Shown one piece after another: positions 29,697 to 38,331 of a stretch of 38,340 nt of DNA. The position numbers and the translations under genes are program-made. Numbering within the stretch: position 1 is the first letter of the stretch; each line of letters begins with the position of its first letter. The notes beneath the pieces were generated by a model, which did not search any database, had not been told where the DNA came from, and saw nothing but the letters and a program-made list of their open reading frames with translations. The stretch lies in NCBI GenBank assembly GCA_964585925.1, contig CAZPFS010000018.1, positions 1-38,340 of the forward strand, given 5' to 3'. This stretch comes from JAAZLS01 sp964585925. Lineage in GTDB: Bacteria > Bacillota > Dethiobacteria > DTU022.

Positions 29697-30198
29697 AATT
29701 ATCATTTAAATGGACGGGAATCTGCAGTTTGCCCTCCACGCCCTTTCCAGAGAGTGAGGTCAGATAACGATGAATTTTCCAAATTATCCTAATTTGCCTT
29801 GAGAAATGCTTTTCGATTCAAAATAGTTAGTCCTAGAGAGGCTGCACAATTTGTACGGATAACAGTTGTTCAGCTTCTTTATATTTGGCGAAGAATGCAC
29901 TGTACCATTGCACTTGCATAAGTTCGGGATCAGGGTTGCGGCAACAATTTATGTAAGCTCAGAAGCAATAATTTTGGTCACACCCCCCCTTATAGCACAA
30001 ATAATTGGAAACCGGTGAATCTTCAAAATAGGCTTGACTCACTATAATTGGTGCTATATATTTAACATTGAGGCAGCTTTGGTAAATTTCCGATTCTGCC
30101 GAAATAATTCAGCTTTTTCCTTCAAAATTTGTTTTTACCACTGATCAGATCAGGCATGTACCTGGGCTGTCTTGAACAAAATTCACGGGGGTGATGTA
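29697..30198. other. AT-rich intergenic region before the liv operon
   Basis: About 500 bases without a convincing gene. The right part contains the livK promoter (30034-30062) and its leader. On the minus strand an open stretch ending at 29833 could encode about 28 residues from an ATG at 29919 (including WYSAFFAKYKEAEQLL). Its composition looks protein-like, so it may be a remnant of a lost gene. I see no repeat, transposon end or riboswitch signature. Confidence 0.5.
30034..30062 (+). promoter_or_regulatory. SigA-type promoter of the liv operon
   Basis: TTGACT (30034-30039) and TATATT (30057-30062) are 17 bases apart, about 135 bases before the livK start. Confidence 0.75.
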
Positions 30199-31455
30199 TT
30201 GAAAAGATTCCGTGCCATGGGGGTCATGCTGATTGTGCTGTTGCTGGTTACATGCCTTCCGGGTTTGGGCTGTGGTCCCCAAACCGAGGGGGAGGAGGAT
30301 GTGACCGAGATCAGGGTGGGTATCCTTTTACCGTTCACGGGTGCTGTAGCGATCATTGGGGATCATAACTGGAAAGGGCATGAACTGGCCGCCAAGGAAA
30401 TCAACGAGGCCGGAGGCATAAAAAGCCTGAACGGCGCCAAGATCAAGCTGATCAAGGCCGATACCACCAGTGATCCCAAAGTAGGGATGACAGAAGTAGA
30501 GAGGCTTATCGTGGAAGAGAAAGTGGTTGCTGTTATGGGCGCCTACCAGAGTGCGGTGACCTATCCTACCACCACTGTTGCTGAGAAATACGGGATCCCG
30601 TACATAGTGCCGGTAGCGGTAAAAGACGACATAACCGATCAGGGTTTCAGCTACACCTTCAGGCTGTCGGCCAAAGCGTCATGGTGGGCCAGGGATCAGC
30701 TAAGGCTCCTTGACTGGCTGGCGGAGCAATCGGAGATAAAACCAAAAACCGTAGCCTATATCTATGAAAACACCGACTGGGGTCAATCTACTAAAGAAGG
30801 ACTGGAGTACTGGATGAAAGAACTGGGGCTTGAGGGTAAATATGAGGTAGTGCTGGATGAACCCTACCCTGCGGATGCGCCGGACCTTACCCCAGTGGTT
30901 CTAAAAATGAAAGAAGCCCAACCCGATGTGTTGATAATGGTTTCCTATACGGGAGACGCCATAAAACTGGCCAACACCATGGCGGAAATGAAGTTTAAAC
31001 CCATGGCTGTAATCGGGAACGGTGCCGGGCACGCAGATCCGGTATTTATTGAAAGCTGCGGCGCAAACGCCGAATATTGCTGCACCATAGCGGAGTTTGC
31101 CGCGGATTCGGAAAATCCGTTGGTAGTGCGGGTTCTGGAGGCATTTGAACGGGATTACGGATACCCCATGCCCGAGCCTTCGGTAAACGGCTATGCCTGC
31201 ACCTACATCCTGGCCGATGCTTTGGAACGTTGCGGTTCAACGGATCCCGCCAAGATCAGAGACGCGCTGGCTGAAACTCGCATAGATTCCGGCCCGGCCA
31301 TGGTCGTTCCCTTTGACTTGATCGAATTCGGCCCCGATGGCCAGAGCATCCACTCGGCTCTGGTTGGAATTCAGGTCCAAGATGGCGGGTTCAAGACCAT
31401 ATGGCCTCCGGGGGTTGCCCCTGAGAGCAATAAGGCCGTGTTTCCCATACCCTAA
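30199..31455 (+). CDS. livK: Branched-chain amino acid-type ABC transporter, substrate-binding lipoprotein
   Basis: A 418-residue extracytoplasmic binding protein (periplasmic-binding type 1 fold, PF13458-like). The N-terminus MKRFRAMGVMLIVLLLV is followed by PGLGCG, a weak lipobox with Cys25 as the likely anchor. The mature part starts IRVGILLPFTGAVAIIGDHN, with AAKEINEAGGIKSLNGAKIK and VVAVMGAYQSAVTYPTTTVA in lobe 1. The start used is the TTG at 30199, nine codons inside the open frame, because GGGGGTGAT precedes it. It heads the livKHMGF operon. The ligand may be a branched-chain amino acid, an aromatic compound or urea-like. The sequence does not decide. Confidence 0.9.
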   Translation: MKRFRAMGVMLIVLLLVTCLPGLGCGPQTEGEEDVTEIRVGILLPFTGAVAIIGDHNWKGHELAAKEINEAGGIKSLNGAKIKLIKADTTSDPKVGMTEVERLIVEEKVVAVMGAYQSAVTYPTTTVAEKYGIPYIVPVAVKDDITDQGFSYTFRLSAKASWWARDQLRLLDWLAEQSEIKPKTVAYIYENTDWGQSTKEGLEYWMKELGLEGKYEVVLDEPYPADAPDLTPVVLKMKEAQPDVLIMVSYTGDAIKLANTMAEMKFKPMAVIGNGAGHADPVFIESCGANAEYCCTIAEFAADSENPLVVRVLEAFERDYGYPMPEPSVNGYACTYILADALERCGSTDPAKIRDALAETRIDSGPAMVVPFDLIEFGPDGQSIHSALVGIQVQDGGFKTIWPPGVAPESNKAVFPIP

Positions 31456-31495
31456 AAAATTCGTATTTAATTCTCGAAGATACAGGAGATAGCTG

Positions 31496-31529
31496 GGGGG
31501 AGGCGGATTTACAAATGGCCGCCTCCCCC
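31496..31529 (+). promoter_or_regulatory. Strong intercistronic hairpin between livK and livH
   Basis: GGGGGAGGCGG (31496-31506) and CCGCCTCCCCC (31519-31529) form a perfect 11-pair GC-rich stem with a 12-base loop and no T-run. It lies 41 bases after the livK stop. Such hairpins commonly protect the abundant binding-protein mRNA or reduce read-through into the permease genes. Confidence 0.75.
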
Positions 31530-31609
31530 AAAAGCATACCGCCGGAGTTTCCAGCGTGCTTTCTGAAATAGGGTGCATAAAGAACGAAAAAAAGAAGAAG
31601 GTGAATTGT

Positions 31610-32497
31610 ATGTCCAAAGCTTTAATCGAGTCAATAATTAACGGCATCCTTATGGGAGGGCTGTATGGGTTTATGGCGGTGGGACTCACCCTGATTTTTG
31701 GAATTGTCAAGGTCATAAATTTTGCTCACGGCTCTTTTATTATGGTGGGGATGTTTGTGGGATATTGGTTCTTTGTGCTCACCGGGATCGACCCTTATCT
31801 CAGCCTGCTCATAATAGTGCCGGTTCTTTTTATCCTAGGGTACTATGTCCAGAAATTCCTGATCAAACCCATGTTGATATCAGAAGCAGAGGAACGCGAG
31901 CCCATAGGGATTCTGGTACTCACAGCCGGTCTCTGGCTATTTTTGGATAACCTGGCTCTCCTATTGTTTGGTCCCAACTTCAGAACTGTTTCCACTCGCT
32001 ATACAGGGGTCACCTTTGAAACAGGGGGCGTTCTGATCAGTACCCCGCGCCTGTATGCTTTTCTAATAAGTCTTGCTCTGATGGGTGTCCTTTATTTCGC
32101 CCTGAAAAAAACGCGTATCGGAAAGGCTGTCCGGGCCACGGGCCAGGACAGACGAGTTGCCACCTTGATGGCGGTGGATATATACCGTATTTACAATATT
32201 GCATTCGCCACGGGTATTGCCCTGACGGGAGCCATGGGGGCGCTATTGGTGCCGTTTTACCCGGTATACCCTTCTGTGGGATTTGTTTTTGATATCAGGG
32301 GTTTCATGATTGTGGTCCTCGGGGGTTTGGGGAACATACAGGGCGCATTGCTGGCGGGGTTGATAATAGGACTCATTGAATCGGTGGGGGCGCAATTCAT
32401 GGAAACCTGTTGGACTGCGGGCTTGATTTTTTTGATTTTTCTGTTGGTGCTGTATTTCAAACCCGAAGGCATGTTCGGGTTTAAGGGGGAGTGGTGA
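31610..32497 (+). CDS. livH: Branched-chain amino acid-type ABC transporter permease LivH
   Basis: A 295-residue inner-membrane permease with about eight hydrophobic helices. It starts MSKALIESIINGILMGGLYG, the typical LivH opening, followed by GLTLIFGIVKVINFAHGSF. The late GAMGALLVPFYPVYPSVGF and MIVVLGGLGNIQGALLAG segments match the ATPase-coupling (EAA-like) region of LivH. The start is the ATG at 31610, preceded by AAGGTGA at six bases. The frame stays open upstream but has no ribosome site there. It works as a heteromer with LivM, and the LivM start is seven bases after its stop. Confidence 0.93.
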   Translation: MSKALIESIINGILMGGLYGFMAVGLTLIFGIVKVINFAHGSFIMVGMFVGYWFFVLTGIDPYLSLLIIVPVLFILGYYVQKFLIKPMLISEAEEREPIGILVLTAGLWLFLDNLALLLFGPNFRTVSTRYTGVTFETGGVLISTPRLYAFLISLALMGVLYFALKKTRIGKAVRATGQDRRVATLMAVDIYRIYNIAFATGIALTGAMGALLVPFYPVYPSVGFVFDIRGFMIVVLGGLGNIQGALLAGLIIGLIESVGAQFMETCWTAGLIFLIFLLVLYFKPEGMFGFKGEW

Positions 32498-32504
32498 AAA
32501 AGAC

Positions 32505-33548
32505 ATGGGAAAAACGGATCGAAAATTCCGCCCCAATATTTACTATGGTCTGGCCCTGTTCGGCATTGTATTGGCAATTATCCCCTTAATTTCTCCCAGC
32601 CCCGTTCTCACCCAGGTCATGATCTGGATCATGTGGTACGCCTACCTGACTTGCAGTTGGAACATAGTGGGCGGCTTTGCCGGCCAGCTTTCCTTTGCCC
32701 ACCCCGCCTTGGCGGGGGTCGGCGCTTACGTATCCACCATATTGTTCATGCGCTGGGGAATTACTCCCTGGCTGGGGATGCTGGTTGGAGGCGCGGTGGC
32801 CGTATTGGTGGTGGCCACCATCGGGTATCCCTGTTTCAAATTGCGGGGGGCGTACTTTGCGATCACCTCCATAGCCCTGGCCGAGGTGCTTCGTATATTT
32901 GTCGAAAATACCGACAAGCTGTTCGGGGTCAAGGTAGGGGGGGCGATGGGCCTTTTGCTGCCCCTGAAGGGTCATTCACCTTGGCAGTATCAGTTTTTGA
33001 ACAAAGAATATTTTTATTACATAATATTGGTGATGATGCTGGGAGGTCTGCTTATAACCTACAAAATTGCCCATTCCAAGATCGGATATTATCTGGCCGC
33101 CATCCGCAACGATGTTGATGCCGCCCTTTCACTGGGGGTGAATGTGGGCAAGTACAGACTATTGGCGGCAAGTATCAGCGCATTTCTGGCTGCTCTGGGC
33201 GGGACCTTCTATGCCCAGTATGTGCTCTACATCCATCCCACAGGAATCATGGGGCTGTACCTGGCTTTTGAAATTGTGTTTATCGCTATTGTGGGTGGAA
33301 GGGGTGCCTTGCTTGGTCCCATCCTGGGGGCTTTTGTGCTCGTACCCTTGTCGGAACTCAGCCGGATGTATCTGGGTGGAGGGTATTCGGGCGCACACCT
33401 GGCGGTATACGGGTTGCTGGTGATGGTGGTTACTTTGTTTATGCCCGGCGGTTTATCGAGAGTCGTAGAAGCTCTTTATGCACGCCTTTTACAAAAGTTT
33501 AAGGCCCGGGGTAAGGAGGAGATAAGCGGTGCCGCAACTGAAAATTAA
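32505..33548 (+). CDS. livM: Branched-chain amino acid-type ABC transporter permease LivM
   Basis: A 347-residue membrane protein, the second permease. It has the LivM hallmark NIVGGFAGQLSFAHPALAGV near helix 2, KLRGAYFAITSIALAEVLRI in the middle, and SKIGYYLAAIRNDVDAALSLG and VVGGRGALLGPILGAF near the C-terminus. Some LivM proteins extend into an ATPase domain, but this one does not. The start is an ATG seven bases after livH. Its last 20 bases overlap livG, so translation is coupled. Confidence 0.93.
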   Translation: MGKTDRKFRPNIYYGLALFGIVLAIIPLISPSPVLTQVMIWIMWYAYLTCSWNIVGGFAGQLSFAHPALAGVGAYVSTILFMRWGITPWLGMLVGGAVAVLVVATIGYPCFKLRGAYFAITSIALAEVLRIFVENTDKLFGVKVGGAMGLLLPLKGHSPWQYQFLNKEYFYYIILVMMLGGLLITYKIAHSKIGYYLAAIRNDVDAALSLGVNVGKYRLLAASISAFLAALGGTFYAQYVLYIHPTGIMGLYLAFEIVFIAIVGGRGALLGPILGAFVLVPLSELSRMYLGGGYSGAHLAVYGLLVMVVTLFMPGGLSRVVEALYARLLQKFKARGKEEISGAATEN

Positions 33549-34257
33549 CGGGATCAGCAAGAGATTCGGTGGGCTGGCCGCGGTTCTTGATTTCCACATG
33601 ACGGTGGAAGATGGAGAAATTGTGGGACTGATCGGGCCAAATGGCGCCGGAAAGACCACGGCTTTCAATATGGTAAATGGTTTTTATACCCCCGATGCGG
33701 GGGAGATATTGTTTGACGGGGATAACATTACCAGATTGGGTCCGAACATGGTGTGCAAGAAGGGGATCGCGCGGGCCTTTCAGGTGGTGCGGCCCTTTGG
33801 GGACATGACGGTGCTTGATAACGTAACCATAGGGGCCCTGGTCAATGCGGTCGGGGTTCCGCAAGCCAGAGAAAAAGCCCGGGAAGTTCTTGAATTTGTG
33901 GGTCTGGGGGATAAAGCCTCAATCCTTTCTAAAAGCCTTACCATGGCCGGCCGCAAGCGTCTTGAGCTTGCCAGGGCTTTAGCCACGAATCCCAAGCTGC
34001 TGCTTTTGGATGAAGTAATGGCCGGTTTGACCCCCCGGGAAAGTGACGAGGCCATATCATTGATCCGCAGAATAAGAGATGCCGGGGTCACCGTATTTCT
34101 GATTGAACATGTGATGCACGCGGTTATGAATCTATCGGACCGGGTGGTTGTTCTCAATCATGGCCAGAAGATTATGGAAGGCACCCCAAACGAGGTGGCC
34201 AATGATGAGCGTGTGATCACCGCCTATCTCGGGGAGGAGGGGACAGCGCTTGCTTGA
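33529..34257 (+). CDS. livG: Branched-chain amino acid-type ABC transporter ATPase LivG
   Basis: A 242-residue ABC ATPase. Walker A is GPNGAGKTT (36-44). The Q-loop region contains ARAFQVVRPFGDMTV, Walker B is LLLLDEVMAGL, and the H-loop is in FLIEHVMHAV. The ABC signature is written LTMAGRKRLELARAL, whereas most LivG proteins have LSYGQQRRLE, so it is atypical although the rest of the protein is regular. The GTG start is preceded by GGAGGAGA. LivG and LivF form the two ATPases that drive LivH/LivM. Confidence 0.92.
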   Translation: MPQLKINGISKRFGGLAAVLDFHMTVEDGEIVGLIGPNGAGKTTAFNMVNGFYTPDAGEILFDGDNITRLGPNMVCKKGIARAFQVVRPFGDMTVLDNVTIGALVNAVGVPQAREKAREVLEFVGLGDKASILSKSLTMAGRKRLELARALATNPKLLLLDEVMAGLTPRESDEAISLIRRIRDAGVTVFLIEHVMHAVMNLSDRVVVLNHGQKIMEGTPNEVANDERVITAYLGEEGTALA

Positions 34258-34954
34258 AATAGAAGGTTTAAATGTAGGATATGGTGACTTACAGGTGCTT
34301 CATGACGTCTCCCTGGTGGTCAATGAAGGGGAGATAGTAAGTATGGTCGGCTCCAACGGATCGGGCAAGACCACCCTGATCAATGCTATATCCGGTCTGT
34401 TAAGGCCTACGGCCGGTGAGATCAGGTTCCTGGGAGAACGGATTGACAACCTTCCGCCGCACGTTATTTCCGGCCTTGGTATTATCCAGGTTCCAGAGGG
34501 AAGGGGCCTCTTCCCTTTGCTCACAGTGATGGAAAATCTGGAGATGGGTGCATATTCCAACCGGGCCAGGAACAAAGTATCGGAATCACTCGAAATGGTG
34601 CTGAATCTTCTGCCTGTGCTGGCCGAAAGGAAGCACCAACTGGCCAGAACCCTCAGCGGTGGGGAGCAGCAGATGCTCGCTATCGGCCGGGGGCTGATGG
34701 CAAATCCAAAGGTTATGTTGATTGATGAACCCTCTCTGGGGCTGGCCCCAATTTTGGTAAAGGATGTTTTCGAAATAATAAAACAGCTAAACTCTGAGGG
34801 AACAACAATTCTTTTAGTGGAGCAGGATGTCAGGCGTTCCCTGGCCATGTCTGACCGGGGATACGTTCTGGAAAATGGCCATATTGTATTGCAGGGGACA
34901 GGAGATGAACTTCTTTCTGGCGAGGAAGTAAAGAAGGCCTATCTGGGGTTGTAA
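34250..34954 (+). CDS. livF: Branched-chain amino acid-type ABC transporter ATPase LivF
   Basis: A 234-residue ABC ATPase. Walker A is GSNGSGKTT (34-42), the signature is LSGGEQQMLAIGRGL, Walker B is VMLIDEPSLGLAP, and the H-loop sits in LLVEQDVRRSL. The mix IIQVPEGRGLFPLLTVMENL is the standard LivF pattern. The start is a TTG that overlaps the LivG end by eight bases, with GGGGAGGAGG upstream, so translation is coupled. It closes the operon, and a strong terminator follows about 190 bases later. Confidence 0.93.
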   Translation: MLEIEGLNVGYGDLQVLHDVSLVVNEGEIVSMVGSNGSGKTTLINAISGLLRPTAGEIRFLGERIDNLPPHVISGLGIIQVPEGRGLFPLLTVMENLEMGAYSNRARNKVSESLEMVLNLLPVLAERKHQLARTLSGGEQQMLAIGRGLMANPKVMLIDEPSLGLAPILVKDVFEIIKQLNSEGTTILLVEQDVRRSLAMSDRGYVLENGHIVLQGTGDELLSGEEVKKAYLGL

Positions 34955-35140
34955 GGCCGGGTAGGAGCGGTGCCAATCCGGCATCAGTCGGGGTCTGTGC
35001 CAGGTACGGCAGGTTAAAAATAACTGCCGGGTTGGCAGGAATCTATATGTTTATCAAGAACTAAATAAGGTAATTATCCACTGAAGTGGAATCACCACGT
35101 ATTTCGGCGGATTGTTTAGAAGAACCATTCTTTTAAAAAT

Positions 35141-35189
35141 ACCACGAAGGTATCTTGAACTCAGGAAGAGATGCCTTCGTGGTTTTATT
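35141..35189 (+). terminator. Rho-independent terminator after the liv operon
   Basis: ACCACGAAGG (35141-35150) pairs with CCTTCGTGGT (35174-35183), and the inner bases ATC / GAT extend the stem. The T-rich tail TTTTATTT follows. It separates the liv operon from the next transporter. Confidence 0.9.
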
Positions 35190-35228
35190 TGTATGGTGGC
35201 TCAATTAGGATGAAAGAAGGGCAGAAAA

Positions 35229-36344
35229 GTGAAAAAAAGTATTGGTTTGATTTTGTTAATCTTGCTTGCGGTTATTTTGTGGTCGGGCTGCGGGGACAAA
35301 CCGGAGCCGGCTTCGGTTCCGGGGGGGGGAGCAACCACTCGCGAGATTACCGATATGACCGGACGAACGGTTGAAATACCTGTCAGAGTGGAAAGAATCG
35401 TTCCGCTGGCAAATGCCCCGCGCATGATCACCTATCTCGGTATTGCCGATAAGGCGGTTGCCATCAGCGGCTTTAACCGGGATACCGTAAATCCGGGAAC
35501 CGCTTATGCCTATGCCAGTAAAAAATATTGGGCGGATCTGCCCATAGTGGGCACGGATAGCGGTGGAGCCACGGATTACTATCCTGAACAGATTATTGCG
35601 GTGAACCCCGATATCATTTTATGTTCATATGACCGGGAATTATCGGATGAAATTCAGGCCAAAACCGGTGTCCCCGTGGTCTCGGTAGCCGTAGGCACCC
35701 TGTTTGGCCCGGATTATGATGAAGCCCTGCGAATTTTGGGTGAGGTCTGTGGCGCTTCTGAACGGGCGGAAGAGGTTGTCGCTTATCTAAAAACCTGCCT
35801 TCGGGATCTGGAAGAAAGAACTTCAGGCATACCCGATTGCGACCAACCGACAGTCATGACCGCAGCCGTTTCTTTTAAAGGCGCCCATGGCATTGAGGGA
35901 GTGGGTGTTAATTCTGCTATTTTTCAGGCCATCGCCGCAAACGATGTCTCCAAAGGCATCTCCGGGAAGTCCGGGGGACTGGAGGTAGACCGGGAGCAGA
36001 TTCTGGCATGGGATCCCCAGATTATCTTCCTCGATACCGGCGGCATGGAGCTGGTAAAACAAGACTACAAGAAGAACCCCGATTTCTATGCCCAGTTGCA
36101 AGCCTTTAAAAACGGAAACGTTTATCAGTGTCCCAGCGCGACCTCCTATTATTCCAATGTGGAGATCCCGTTGGCCAATGCCTACTACGATGGGAGCATT
36201 CTTTACCCGGATCGCTTTAAAGATCTGGATTTCAGGGAAAAGGCAAACGAAATATTTGAATTCTTTTTGGGTATGGACGACTATTTGAGCGAACTTGAAG
36301 CGGCAGGGCTGGGTTATGAAAAGGTAGATCTGGATGCCGAATAA
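35229..36344 (+). CDS. BtuF/FecB-type ABC transporter substrate-binding lipoprotein
   Basis: A 371-residue lipoprotein: KKSIGLILLILLAVILWSGC with Cys21 as the lipid site, then a type III periplasmic-binding fold (ITDMTGRTVEIPVRVERIVP, IIAVNPDIILCSYD, ILAWDPQIIFLDTGG). This family binds iron complexes, cobalamin, haem or, in the MolA subset, molybdate and tungstate. The ligand cannot be assigned. The start is a GTG with GAAGGG upstream. Its end overlaps the permease start by 11 bases. With the two following genes it forms a complete importer. Confidence 0.9.
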   Translation: MKKSIGLILLILLAVILWSGCGDKPEPASVPGGGATTREITDMTGRTVEIPVRVERIVPLANAPRMITYLGIADKAVAISGFNRDTVNPGTAYAYASKKYWADLPIVGTDSGGATDYYPEQIIAVNPDIILCSYDRELSDEIQAKTGVPVVSVAVGTLFGPDYDEALRILGEVCGASERAEEVVAYLKTCLRDLEERTSGIPDCDQPTVMTAAVSFKGAHGIEGVGVNSAIFQAIAANDVSKGISGKSGGLEVDREQILAWDPQIIFLDTGGMELVKQDYKKNPDFYAQLQAFKNGNVYQCPSATSYYSNVEIPLANAYYDGSILYPDRFKDLDFREKANEIFEFFLGMDDYLSELEAAGLGYEKVDLDAE

Positions 36345-37422
36345 ATCTGGTCATCGCCCGACATCCCTGCAGGCCTATGATGTCTTTATCCGGCGAAAAA
36401 AAATCACCTTTGCCATATTGACGGCAGTCTCTATTGCCGCGGCTCTATTCGCGGTCAGCTCCGGCTCCCTGAATATCAGTGTTTCAGAGATTATCCGGGC
36501 GATTCTGGGAAGGGGCGCGCCTCAAAACCAGGTGGCGGTGATGAGTATTCGCCTGCCCCGGGTCGTTGCGGCGATCGTTGTGGGGGCCTCGCTGGCTGTT
36601 TCGGGAACGATCATGCAATGTGTGCTGCAAAATCCCCTGGCGTCGGCATCGACGCTGGGAGTATCCCAGGGGGCGGGCTTTGGCGCCGCGCTGGGGATCA
36701 TAGTGTTTGGCGGCGGTACTGTCAACTCCAATGCGGCGGCCACGGCAATTGTAATCAGCAACCCCTATCTGGTTACAATCTGTGCGTTTGGGTTTGGATT
36801 GTTGACAACGCAGATCATTTTGCTGCTCTCGAGGTTTAGAAAAGATCTGGGGGCCGCCGCGCTGATCCTGGCCGGCGTGGCTTTCAGTTCGCTGTTTGCC
36901 GGGGGAACCGCGCTGCTCCAATATTTTGCCGATGAGACCAAGATCAGCTCCGTCGTGTTCTGGACTTTTGGAAATCTCGGTGGTGCGGGGTGGACCGAGC
37001 TCCTGATATTGACGATTATCCTTCTTAGTTCACTGGTGTATTTTTTAATGAATCGCTGGAGCTACAACGCCATGAACAGCGGTGCGGATACAGCCCGAAG
37101 CCTTGGCGTTGATGCCAGAAGGGTCATGTTGATCAGTATGGGCGTAAGTTCCCTGGTGGCCTCGGTGGCCGTTTCCTTTGTGGGGATTATCAGCTTTGTG
37201 GGGCTGGTGGCGCCCCATATCATGCGCCGCTTTGTCGGCAACGATTACCGGTATCTGATCCCCTGTTCTGCTGTTGCCGGGGCGCTGCTGCTGATCCTCG
37301 CCGATACCTTTGCCAGATTGATCATATCGCCGGTTATTCTGCCGATCGGAGCGATTACCTCTTTTCTGGGAGCACCCTTGTTTCTGTATCTTCTCTTCAG
37401 GGGGTTGAAGAACAATGGTTAA
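36334..37422 (+). CDS. FecCD/BtuC-type ABC transporter permease
   Basis: A 362-residue permease with about ten hydrophobic helices, matching the FecCD/BtuC family. Key segments are VMSIRLPRVVAAIVVGASLA, SGTIMQCVLQNPLASASTLG, FGNLGGAGWTELLI, and FVGLVAPHIMRRFVGNDYRY, the conserved loop that docks the ATPase. The last block is ILADTFARLIISPVILPIGA, then SFLGAPLFLYLLFRG. Two copies would normally form the pore. The ATG at 36334 overlaps the binding-protein stop by 11 bases. It is followed by the ATPase with an eight-base overlap. Confidence 0.94.
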   Translation: MPNKSGHRPTSLQAYDVFIRRKKITFAILTAVSIAAALFAVSSGSLNISVSEIIRAILGRGAPQNQVAVMSIRLPRVVAAIVVGASLAVSGTIMQCVLQNPLASASTLGVSQGAGFGAALGIIVFGGGTVNSNAAATAIVISNPYLVTICAFGFGLLTTQIILLLSRFRKDLGAAALILAGVAFSSLFAGGTALLQYFADETKISSVVFWTFGNLGGAGWTELLILTIILLSSLVYFLMNRWSYNAMNSGADTARSLGVDARRVMLISMGVSSLVASVAVSFVGIISFVGLVAPHIMRRFVGNDYRYLIPCSAVAGALLLILADTFARLIISPVILPIGAITSFLGAPLFLYLLFRGLKNNG

Positions 37423-38224
37423 AATAAGCAACATCACTTTTGCCTATGACAGATCGGGCGACCGGATTCTCGAGGATATCTCCTTTGACATCGAACAGAA
37501 TGAATGTATGGCCATTTTGGGGGAAAACGGCGCCGGGAAAAGCACGCTGCTGAAATGTATCAACCGGATTTGTCCCGTAGACCGGGGTGTGGTGATCGTG
37601 GACAGCCGGAATATCTATAAGATGAGCAGGACTTCCATGGCCCAAAATATTGCCTACGTTCCTCAAAACAGCGCCGCCATAAGCATGACCGTGTTTGATT
37701 CAATCCTTCTGGGAAGAAAACCGTATATCAGGTGGGACGCAACCACCAGGGACCGGCAGATCGTATACGAGCTTATACAAAAGATGAAGCTGGGTGATTT
37801 CATGTTGCGCCCGGTGTCGCAGCTGTCGGGCGGTGAGGCGCAAAAGGTGGTCCTGGCCCGAGCGCTGGCCCAGCAGCCCAAACTTCTGCTTCTCGATGAA
37901 CCCACCAGCAATCTTGACCCGCGAAATCAATATGAGGTTCTCTGCATGATCAAGGAAATAGCCAAAGATCATGATATTTGTGTGGCTCTTGTTATTCACG
38001 ATCTGAACCTGGCGATCAGGTACTGTGACCGGTTTGTATTTCTAAAGGATTCAGGCGTATTTTCCTACGGGGGGTTGGAAGTGATGACCTCGGAAAACAT
38101 TGAAAAGGTGTTCCGGATGCACGTGCATATTATTGAACATATGGGAATTCCGATTATAGTGCCTTTCCCCGATGAAAAAGTTGCCCCGTGCGATCAAAAA
38201 GCAACATTCCGCAATCGGGTGTAG
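37415..38224 (+). CDS. FepC/BtuD-type ABC transporter ATP-binding protein
   Basis: A 269-residue ABC ATPase with Walker A GENGAGKST (36-44), signature LSGGEAQKVVLARAL, Walker B LLLLDEPTSNLD and the H-loop in LVIHDLNLAIRYCD. It has the extended C-terminal tail typical of iron-complex ATPases (RMHVHIIEHMGIPIIVPF). The start is an ATG overlapping the permease stop by eight bases. It completes the importer begun at 35229. No terminator is visible after it in the window. Confidence 0.94.
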   Translation: MVKISNITFAYDRSGDRILEDISFDIEQNECMAILGENGAGKSTLLKCINRICPVDRGVVIVDSRNIYKMSRTSMAQNIAYVPQNSAAISMTVFDSILLGRKPYIRWDATTRDRQIVYELIQKMKLGDFMLRPVSQLSGGEAQKVVLARALAQQPKLLLLDEPTSNLDPRNQYEVLCMIKEIAKDHDICVALVIHDLNLAIRYCDRFVFLKDSGVFSYGGLEVMTSENIEKVFRMHVHIIEHMGIPIIVPFPDEKVAPCDQKATFRNRV

Positions 38225-38302
38225 GCACCTCATACCAGACCCCGCCATTATTGCCTCTCAAAATTTGCGATTCTTGTCAATGCTTTTTATCCCGACCGGG
38301 AC

Positions 38303-38331
38303 TGGACATTTTGATATGATAATGATATCAT
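38303..38331 (+). promoter_or_regulatory. Promoter-like element with palindrome at the right edge
   Basis: TGGACA (38303-38308) and TATCAT (38326-38331) are 17 bases apart. The -10 lies inside the exact palindrome ATGATATCAT (38322-38331), and GATAATGATATCAT resembles half of a Fur-type box. The target gene would be just outside the window. Confidence 0.4.
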
